From contig NZ_LJRO01000467.1 of the NCBI RefSeq assembly GCF_001401155.1, positions 20,969 to 84,968 of the forward strand: a stretch of DNA of 64,000 nucleotides, in the 5' to 3' direction. This DNA is from Pseudomonas tremae (GTDB taxonomy: Bacteria > Pseudomonadota > Gammaproteobacteria > Pseudomonadales > Pseudomonadaceae). The notes under the pieces were generated by a model. The model saw nothing but the letters and a program-made list of their open reading frames with translations. It did no database searches and had not been told where the DNA came from. Positions within the stretch are counted from its first letter, which is position 1. Each line of letters begins with the position of its first letter. Position numbers and translations under genes: made by a program. Below are positions 58,375-64,000 of this stretch, piece by piece.

Positions 58375-59409
58375 ATGGTCAAGGTCGGTATCGTCGGCGG
58401 CACGGGTTACACCGGTGTCGAGCTGCTGCGTCTGTTGGCACAGCATCCGCAGGCAGAAGTGGTGGTTATTACCTCTCGCTCGGAGGCCGGTCTTCCAGTC
58501 GCCGACATGTACCCGAACCTGCGAGGCCATTACGACGGCCTGGCGTTCAGCGTGCCTGACGTTAAAACCCTGGGCGCTTGTGACGTCGTGTTCTTTGCCA
58601 CGCCTCATGGCGTAGCCCATGCCCTGGCAGGTGAGCTGCTTGCCGCAGGCACCAGGGTCATTGACCTGTCTGCCGACTTCCGTCTGCAGGACTCGGAGGA
58701 GTGGGCCAAGTGGTACGGCCAGCCCCATGGTGCGCCGGAGCTGCTGAAGGACGCGGTTTACGGGCTGCCTGAAGTCAATCGCGAGCAGATAAAAAGCGCG
58801 CGCCTGATCGCCGTGCCGGGTTGCTATCCGACTGCTACCCAACTGGGCTTCCTGCCGTTGCTTGAAGCAGGCATTGCCGATAACACTCGCCTGATTGCCG
58901 ACTGCAAATCAGGTGTGAGTGGCGCTGGTCGCGGGTTGAGCATTGGCTCTCTGTACTCCGAGGCCAACGAGAGCTTCAAGGCTTATGCTGTAAAAGGCCA
59001 CCGTCACTTGCCTGAAATCACTCAGGGCTTGCGCCGCGCCGCAGGTGGGGATGTCGGCCTGACCTTCGTTCCGCACCTGGTGCCGATGATTCGGGGCATT
59101 CACTCCACGCTGTATGCGACGGTCACTGATCGCTCCGTAGACCTGCAGGCGCTTTTCGAAAAGCGCTACGCCGACGAGCCTTTCGTGGATGTCATGCCGG
59201 CGGGCAGTCATCCAGAGACTCGTAGCGTACGCGGCGCCAACGTTTGCCGTATCGCCGTGCACCGTCCGCAGGGCGGCGATCTGGTTGTGGTGCTTTCGGT
59301 CATCGACAATCTGGTCAAGGGTGCGTCGGGTCAGGCGGTTCAGAACATGAACATCATGTTTGGCCTGGATGAGCGTGCAGGGCTGTCCCATGCGGGAATG
59401 ATGCCTTGA
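58375..59409 (+). CDS. argC: N-acetyl-gamma-glutamyl-phosphate reductase ArgC
   Basis: Third step of arginine synthesis. The 344 residues include the NADP-binding GGTGYTGVELLRLL (8-21) and catalytic Cys150 in VPGCYPTATQLG. KGHRHLPEITQ and VPHLVPMIRGIHSTLYA mark the C-terminal domain. The class of about 344 residues is the longer ArgC type. GAGGG lies before the ATG. Confidence 0.95.
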   Translation: MVKVGIVGGTGYTGVELLRLLAQHPQAEVVVITSRSEAGLPVADMYPNLRGHYDGLAFSVPDVKTLGACDVVFFATPHGVAHALAGELLAAGTRVIDLSADFRLQDSEEWAKWYGQPHGAPELLKDAVYGLPEVNREQIKSARLIAVPGCYPTATQLGFLPLLEAGIADNTRLIADCKSGVSGAGRGLSIGSLYSEANESFKAYAVKGHRHLPEITQGLRRAAGGDVGLTFVPHLVPMIRGIHSTLYATVTDRSVDLQALFEKRYADEPFVDVMPAGSHPETRSVRGANVCRIAVHRPQGGDLVVVLSVIDNLVKGASGQAVQNMNIMFGLDERAGLSHAGMMP

Positions 59410-59440
59410 AGGGGGCGCTGAGGCGTTGCCGCGCAAATAG

Positions 59441-59470
59441 TTGACCGATTTTCTAGGAGAAGCGGATAAT
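59441..59470 (+). promoter_or_regulatory. Candidate erpA promoter
   Basis: TTGACC (59441-59446), an 18-bp spacer and GATAAT (59465-59470), 46 bp before the erpA start. Good match to sigma-70 consensus. Confidence 0.65.
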
Positions 59471-59515
59471 GCCGTCATTACGCATTACGACGGCTGATGC
59501 CGGGAGATATCTGAC

Positions 59516-59866
59516 ATGAGTGTTGAATCCTTCACGCCTACGGCTTTGGAATTCACCCCAAATGCAGCGCACAAGGTGAAAACCCTGGTCGACGAAGAGG
59601 GTAATGACCGCCTTAAACTGCGTGTATTCGTTACAGGTGGCGGTTGCTCAGGCTTTCAGTACGGCTTCACGTTTGATGAAGACGTGGCAGACGACGACAC
59701 AATCGTCGAGCGAGAAGGCGTCAGCCTGGTGGTCGATCCGATGAGTTTCCAGTATCTGGCTGGCGCGGAAGTCGATTATCAGGAAGGGCTTGAGGGTTCG
59801 CGATTCGTTATCAAGAACCCGAATGCATCGACTACCTGTGGTTGCGGCTCTTCGTTCTCGATCTGA
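59516..59866 (+). CDS. erpA: Iron-sulfur cluster insertion protein ErpA
   Basis: A-type carrier, 116 residues, with the three conserved cysteines: GGGCSGFQYGF near residue 44 and TTCGCGSSF at the C terminus. It hands [4Fe-4S] clusters to apoproteins such as those of isoprenoid synthesis. Ends at a bidirectional terminator shared with anmK. Confidence 0.95.
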   Translation: MSVESFTPTALEFTPNAAHKVKTLVDEEGNDRLKLRVFVTGGGCSGFQYGFTFDEDVADDDTIVEREGVSLVVDPMSFQYLAGAEVDYQEGLEGSRFVIKNPNASTTCGCGSSFSI

Positions 59867-59883
59867 CGGGGCCAGCTGTAACA

Positions 59884-59911
59884 AAAACGCCGCTCATACG
59901 AGCGGCGTTTT
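59884..59911. terminator. Bidirectional terminator between erpA and anmK
   Basis: AAAACGCCGCTC, loop ATAC, GAGCGGCGTTTT. Twelve-bp perfect stem with A/T tails on both sides. Confidence 0.88.
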
Positions 59912-59929
59912 GCGTTTTGCTTTCAGGAT

Positions 59930-61024
59930 TCAGGCCGGATAGATTGCGCCGAGAACCCTGCGGCCCTTGGCGCCGGTGACCGTTGGCCGGTTGGCAGGTA
60001 CGCCTTCAAGGCAGCAATGAGCGAGCCAGGCAAACGCCATCGCCTCTACCCAGTCAGGGTCGACGCCAAACTTCTGAGTGCTGTTGACCTCGGTATCAGG
60101 CAACAGCTCGGCGATACGTTGCATCAAGGCCGCGTTGTGCGCGCCGCCACCGCAGACCAGCAGTTGCGTGGTGGTCGCTTGTGCGGATTGCAGGGATTCA
60201 GTAATTGTCAGCGCCGTCAGTTCCAGCAGCGTGGCTTGTACATCTTCCGGTGCCAGCGTCGGTAGCTGGAACAGATGATGATGCACCCAGCCCAGATTGA
60301 ATACTTCCCGGCCTGTGCTTTTAGGGCCCTTGGTCAGGAAGAATTGATCGCTGAGCAGTTTTTTGAGCAGGTCTGGGTTGACCTTGCCGCTCGCGGCCCA
60401 CGCGCCGTCCTTGTCATAGCTTTCGTGGCGCTGCGACTGTATCCACGCATCGAGCAACACGTTGCCCGGACCGCTATCGAAACCCTCGACCGGTCGATCA
60501 GACTCAATCAGGCTCAGGTTGCTGAAGCCGCCGATATTCAGCACAGCGCGGTGATTTTTGTTGTCATCGAACAGCGCTTCGTGAAAGGCAGGCACCAGCG
60601 GTGCGCCCTGACCTCCAGCAGCAATGTCGCGACGACGGAAGTCGCTTACCACTGTTATTTCGGTCAGTTCGGCCAAGAGGGCGGGGTTGCCGATCTGGAT
60701 GCTGTAGCCGCGAGCAGGCTCGTGCCGAATCGTCTGGCCGTGGCTGCCAATGGCGCGTATCTGACCAGCGACCATGTTCTGCTCTTTAAGCAAAGCCAGA
60801 ACACCCTCTGCGACCAGGCGGCACCACTTCTGTTCCGCAATGGCTGCGCGAGCGAGCTCATCCGCGCCGCTTGAGCAAAGCGCGAGTAATTCCGCATGCA
60901 GGTCTTCCGGCATTGGAATGTAGTGAGTTGCCAGCAGTTTTGATCGGTCATCCTGCTCCAGCAGGGCGATATCAATCCCATCAAGGCTGCTGCCGGACAT
61001 CACACCTATATAGAAGTAGGCCAT
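59930..61024 (-). CDS. anmK: Anhydro-N-acetylmuramic acid kinase AnmK
   Basis: Opens the 1,6-anhydro ring of anhMurNAc and phosphorylates it, the entry point of peptidoglycan recycling whose later steps in Pseudomonas use AmgK and MurU (at 14-16 kb). The 364 residues start YFYIGVMSGSSLDGIDIALL, and have GSHGQTIRHEP, GFDSGPGN and VCGGGAHNAALM. It follows the M23 endopeptidase gene by three bases. Confidence 0.94.
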   Translation of the reverse strand: MAYFYIGVMSGSSLDGIDIALLEQDDRSKLLATHYIPMPEDLHAELLALCSSGADELARAAIAEQKWCRLVAEGVLALLKEQNMVAGQIRAIGSHGQTIRHEPARGYSIQIGNPALLAELTEITVVSDFRRRDIAAGGQGAPLVPAFHEALFDDNKNHRAVLNIGGFSNLSLIESDRPVEGFDSGPGNVLLDAWIQSQRHESYDKDGAWAASGKVNPDLLKKLLSDQFFLTKGPKSTGREVFNLGWVHHHLFQLPTLAPEDVQATLLELTALTITESLQSAQATTTQLLVCGGGAHNAALMQRIAELLPDTEVNSTQKFGVDPDWVEAMAFAWLAHCCLEGVPANRPTVTGAKGRRVLGAIYPA

Positions 61025-61027
61025 GGA

Positions 61028-62449
61028 TTACCTTTTATTCGAGGCCAGCGTGGTGGCCTTTTCCTGATCCATGCGCGCCATCAACGGTTGGCTTTGCTGC
61101 ATGAACCGCTGTTTTTCGGATTTGGCGATCGGATCCGCCATCGGAAGCTTCTGACCCAATGGGTCTACGTGTACGCCATTGACCTGAAATTCATAGTGCA
61201 AGTGCGGGCCAGTCGACAGACCGGTCGTTCCAATATAGCCGATCACTTGGCCTTGCTTGACGGAACTGCCCGTTTGCACGCCTTTGGCGAAGCCCTGCAT
61301 GTGACCATACAGCGTGCGATAGGTGTCGCCGTGCTGGATAATTACGGTATTGCCGTAGCCGCCGCGACGGCCTGCCAGCAGTACCTTGCCATCGCCTGTG
61401 GCCTTGATTGGTGTGCCGCGTGGCGCTGCATAATCGACACCTTTGTGTGCACGGATCTTGTTCAGGATCGGGTGTTTGCGGCCCATCGAGAACATCGAGC
61501 TGATGCGGGCGAAATCAACCGGGGTGCGGATGAAAGCCTTGCGCATGCTGTTGCCGTCGGCGGTGTAGTAATTGGTAGTACCTTGCTTGCTGGTGTAGCG
61601 AACCGCAGTGTAAGTCTTGCCCCGATTCGTGAAGCGCGCGGCCAGAATGTTGCCGGTGCCGACGCTCTTGCCGTTCACCACTTTCTGCTCGTACACCACG
61701 TCAAACTGGTCGCCCTTGCGGATGTCCTGAGCGAAATCGACGTCGTAGCCAAAGATATTGGCCATGTCCATCGTCATGCTATGGGTCAGGCCTGCGCGCT
61801 GTGCTGACTGGGACAGGGAGCTGTTGATGACGCCGTGTACATAGACATTGCGCACATTGGGCTTGCTGATTGCACGGTTGAACGCAAACCCTGTGGCCGT
61901 TTTCGAGAGGCTGATGGTCTCGAGTTCGCTGAGTTTGGTATGCAGCTGCTTGAGCTGGCCGTCCGGCGTAAGCTCGAACTGCAGAGTCTGACCGTTCTGC
62001 AGCTTGCTGAATTGCTTGGCCTGTTTGTCGCTGGCCAGGGCTTCATGGACTGCCGCGGCCGGCAGACCAACCTTCTCAAACAGAGTCGAAAGGGTATCGC
62101 CTTTACTGACAGTGACTTCCCGGTGAAGCGGATCCTTGGCAACTGGAGCCTGTTTTTCGGCTTCAGCCTGCGCGGTTTCAGTGTCTGGTGCCTGTTCGGC
62201 GGCGTTGTCGATTTGAGCGAATGGCGATTCGGTGGTTTCAGGTGTGGCTTGAGTGGCTTCTGGAGCGTCTTGGTCTTGTACGTCCTGATCCGGCATCTCC
62301 AGATCAAGGGCAAGGTTCGTTCGTTTGGCTTCCACTTCGCTTGAAGGGAAAACCAGGAGAGCCAGGCTCAACAATGCGGCGATGCCGCTTGCAGCGAGCA
62401 GGTGACTCTTCGGATAAAGCGGGGGCGCTTTAGGCGGTGTGTCTTTCAT
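61028..62449 (-). CDS. M23 peptidoglycan DD-endopeptidase (MepM-like)
   Basis: A 473-residue periplasmic enzyme with an N-terminal anchor (HLLAASGIAALLSLALLVFPS), a low-complexity linker rich in Glu, Ala, Gln, Pro and Thr (about 50-105), a LysM/OapA-like binding region (VSKGDTLSTLFEKVGLP) and the M23 domain (HKGVDYAAPRGTPIKATGDGKV, and GPHLHYEFQVNG, with the Zn ligands). It cuts peptide cross-links. Co-transcribed with anmK. The 5' gap to tyrS is 201 bp, divergent. Confidence 0.9.
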   Translation of the reverse strand: MKDTPPKAPPLYPKSHLLAASGIAALLSLALLVFPSSEVEAKRTNLALDLEMPDQDVQDQDAPEATQATPETTESPFAQIDNAAEQAPDTETAQAEAEKQAPVAKDPLHREVTVSKGDTLSTLFEKVGLPAAAVHEALASDKQAKQFSKLQNGQTLQFELTPDGQLKQLHTKLSELETISLSKTATGFAFNRAISKPNVRNVYVHGVINSSLSQSAQRAGLTHSMTMDMANIFGYDVDFAQDIRKGDQFDVVYEQKVVNGKSVGTGNILAARFTNRGKTYTAVRYTSKQGTTNYYTADGNSMRKAFIRTPVDFARISSMFSMGRKHPILNKIRAHKGVDYAAPRGTPIKATGDGKVLLAGRRGGYGNTVIIQHGDTYRTLYGHMQGFAKGVQTGSSVKQGQVIGYIGTTGLSTGPHLHYEFQVNGVHVDPLGQKLPMADPIAKSEKQRFMQQSQPLMARMDQEKATTLASNKR

Positions 62450-62650
62450 AGGTAATTTGACTTTGAAAAAGGTGAAATGGAAAAGATGAATGACATGATG
62501 AAGATGAAATAACTGTATAAAATATAACCAAAACCTGCTCGAAGCAACCCTTGCCGCGTATCAGTCACCGATATGCAGGTGAAGGCTGGGCAAAACTTGT
62601 AATTGGGCTCTGATCTTGTAAGGTTGAGCCCCTTTGAATTGGGGGCTGAA

Positions 62651-63850
62651 ATGAAGTCGGTTGAAGAACAGCTGGCGCTTATAAAGCGCGGTGCAGATGA
62701 ACTCCTGGTCGAGGCCGAGCTGGTCGAAAAGCTCAAGCGTGGTCAGCCACTGCGTATCAAGGCCGGGTTCGACCCGACAGCACCTGATCTGCACCTGGGG
62801 CATACCGTCCTTATTAACAAGCTGCGCCAGTTTCAGGATCTGGGGCACCAGGTCATATTTCTGATCGGTGACTTCACCGGCATGATCGGCGACCCTAGTG
62901 GCAAAAGTGCCACGCGCCCGCCGCTCACGCGTGAGCAGGTTCTCGATTACGCAGAGACTTACAAATCTCAGGTTTTCAAGATCCTTGACCCCGCGAAGAC
63001 CGAGGTGGCCTTCAATTCGACGTGGATGGATAAACTCAGTCCGGCTGATTTTATTCGTCTGTCTTCGCAATACACGGTTGCGCGGATGCTTGAGCGTGAC
63101 GATTTCGACAAGCGCTATAAGAGCAATCAATCCATTGCCATCCACGAGTTTCTTTACCCGCTGGTGCAGGGGTATGACTCGGTAGCCTTGAAGGCTGACG
63201 TCGAGCTGGGCGGCACCGATCAGAAATTCAACCTGTTGATGGGGCGTGAGCTTCAGCGTTCGTACGGGCAAGAGCCGCAGTGCATTCTGACCATGCCTTT
63301 GCTGGAAGGGCTGGATGGCGTGAAGAAGATGTCCAAGTCTCTGGGCAACTATGTCGGCATTCAGGAAGCGCCAGGCATTATGTACAGCAAGCTGGTATCG
63401 ATCCCGGATTCATTGATGTGGCGCTACTTTGAGCTGTTGAGCTTTCGCTCCATGGAAGAGATCAATGGCTTCAAAGCCGATTGCGAGGCGGGCGCCAATC
63501 CGCGGGACATCAAAATCAAGCTGGCTGAAGAGCTGGTTGCGCGTTTTCATGGAGAAGAAGCGGCAGCCAGTGCGCATCGTTCTGCCGGTAACCGTATGAA
63601 GGAAGGCGAGCTGCCGGAAGACCTGCCGGAGATATCGGTAGCTGCCGCTGAGGATATGCCTATCTCGGCCGTCCTTAATAAGGCGGGGCTGGTTAAGAAT
63701 GCTGCAGTTGCTCGTGATCTGCTGGCGTCCGGCGGCGTACGTATAGATGGTGAAGTGGTAGACCGCAGCTTTGTATTCAAGCTGGGCGCTACTCATGTAT
63801 GCCAGGCAGGCAAGAAGGCTTTTGGGCGTGTCACACTCGTTTCGGCATAA
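62651..63850 (+). CDS. tyrS: Tyrosyl-tRNA synthetase
   Basis: Charges tRNA-Tyr. The 399 residues from ATG 62651 (with GGGGG ahead) carry the HIGH-type HLGH (48-51), KMSKS near 226-230, and a C-terminal S4 RNA-binding domain from about 335. In P. aeruginosa the gene at this spot before the rRNA operon is the TyrZ paralogue; this one is the same type by position. An extension 16 codons upstream in frame is less likely. Confidence 0.93.
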   Translation: MKSVEEQLALIKRGADELLVEAELVEKLKRGQPLRIKAGFDPTAPDLHLGHTVLINKLRQFQDLGHQVIFLIGDFTGMIGDPSGKSATRPPLTREQVLDYAETYKSQVFKILDPAKTEVAFNSTWMDKLSPADFIRLSSQYTVARMLERDDFDKRYKSNQSIAIHEFLYPLVQGYDSVALKADVELGGTDQKFNLLMGRELQRSYGQEPQCILTMPLLEGLDGVKKMSKSLGNYVGIQEAPGIMYSKLVSIPDSLMWRYFELLSFRSMEEINGFKADCEAGANPRDIKIKLAEELVARFHGEEAAASAHRSAGNRMKEGELPEDLPEISVAAAEDMPISAVLNKAGLVKNAAVARDLLASGGVRIDGEVVDRSFVFKLGATHVCQAGKKAFGRVTLVSA

Positions 63851-63865
63851 AGTTCAAATTAACGG

Positions 63866-63893
63866 TTGACGCCCTCTGTGATCTGTCTATAAT
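63866..63893 (+). promoter_or_regulatory. Strong promoter, probably of an rRNA operon
   Basis: TTGACG (63866-63871), 16 bp and the consensus TATAAT (63888-63893), followed by a GC-rich CGCCCC discriminator as in stringently controlled rRNA promoters. The following sequence (to 64000) has no open frame and looks like an rRNA leader; tyrZ followed by 16S rRNA is the P. aeruginosa order. The 16S gene itself is outside the window. Confidence 0.75.
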
Positions 63894-64000
63894 TCGCCCC
63901 ACTTCCGGCGCAGACGGAAACGAAAAAGCCTTGTAGATCAATAGGTTGCAAGGCTTCGGAGTGAGGAGTCAGCGAGGGAAGAGGTCGAGTCTGCAGTGAT

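Noticed and set aside
63894..64000. Start of the 16S rRNA gene itself
   Set aside because: The sequence after the promoter does not show a recognisable 16S 5' end; only the leader seems to be in the window.

Overview
The window is chromosomal DNA from a fluorescent Pseudomonas, most likely of the Pseudomonas syringae group. Gene order follows the P. aeruginosa block running from cca to tyrZ-rrn almost gene for gene (cca, spoVR, DUF444, prkA, glpE, apaH, apaG, rsmA, pdxA, surA, lptD, amgK, murU, djlA-like, agtSR, agtABCD, rpe, gph, trpE, then trpGDC, vfr, speD, coq7, argC, erpA, anmK, tyrS). The segment between trpE and trpG is a Mu-like contractile tail cluster, a location and type known for the R-type syringacins of P. 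syringae. In P. aeruginosa the same gap holds the P2-like and lambda-like R and F pyocins. Species assignment is inference from gene content and recalled synteny, not from a database search.

Left core region (1-28.7 kb). On the minus strand lie cca; the stress/starvation operon prkA-DUF444-spoVR; and a tightly overlapping chain lptD-surA-pdxA-rsmA-apaG-apaH-glpE. Divergent from lptD are amgK and murU, two steps of peptidoglycan recycling (anmK, the entry kinase, lies at 60 kb), and a DjlA-like co-chaperone. Then comes a two-component system with a periplasmic solute-binding sensor (AgtS/AgtR type) and a four-gene polyamine/GABA-type ABC transporter, followed by rpe, gph and trpE. A Trp-rich leader peptide is nested in frame at the 3' end of gph, and a near-identical one precedes trpG.

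Accessory region (28.7-48.9 kb). After a GDSL autotransporter esterase (minus strand) comes the tailocin. Its control module is prtN, a LexA-boxed DUF1654 gene and a prtR repressor, followed by a divergent Q-like antiterminator gene. Six copies of an operator-like palindrome (TACR-N3-TGTA) lie in two groups of three, over the prtN promoter and over the divergent prtR/Q promoters, closely resembling the lambda OL/OR layout. The prtR promoter appears to make a leaderless mRNA, as lambda PRM does for cI. A strong terminator separates the regulators from the structural operon, and more terminators interrupt that operon, consistent with antitermination control. Structural genes follow Mu order 37-38-sheath-tube-41(frameshift)-tape measure-N-P-45-46-47-48-fibre-assembly protein, with no capsid, portal, terminase, protease or transposase genes. 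An unusual gene with two copies of a fibre-assembly-type domain follows the fibre module, and then a GH19 endolysin and Rz with Rz1 nested in another frame.

Right core region (48.9-64 kb). trpG-trpD-trpC, a lipoate-ligase-like gene, vfr (minus), an OsmC protein, speD, coq7, a HIT protein, an SDR, a DUF805 protein, hemJ, argC, erpA, anmK, an M23 endopeptidase and tyrS. The window ends just inside what looks like an rRNA operon leader behind a strong promoter.
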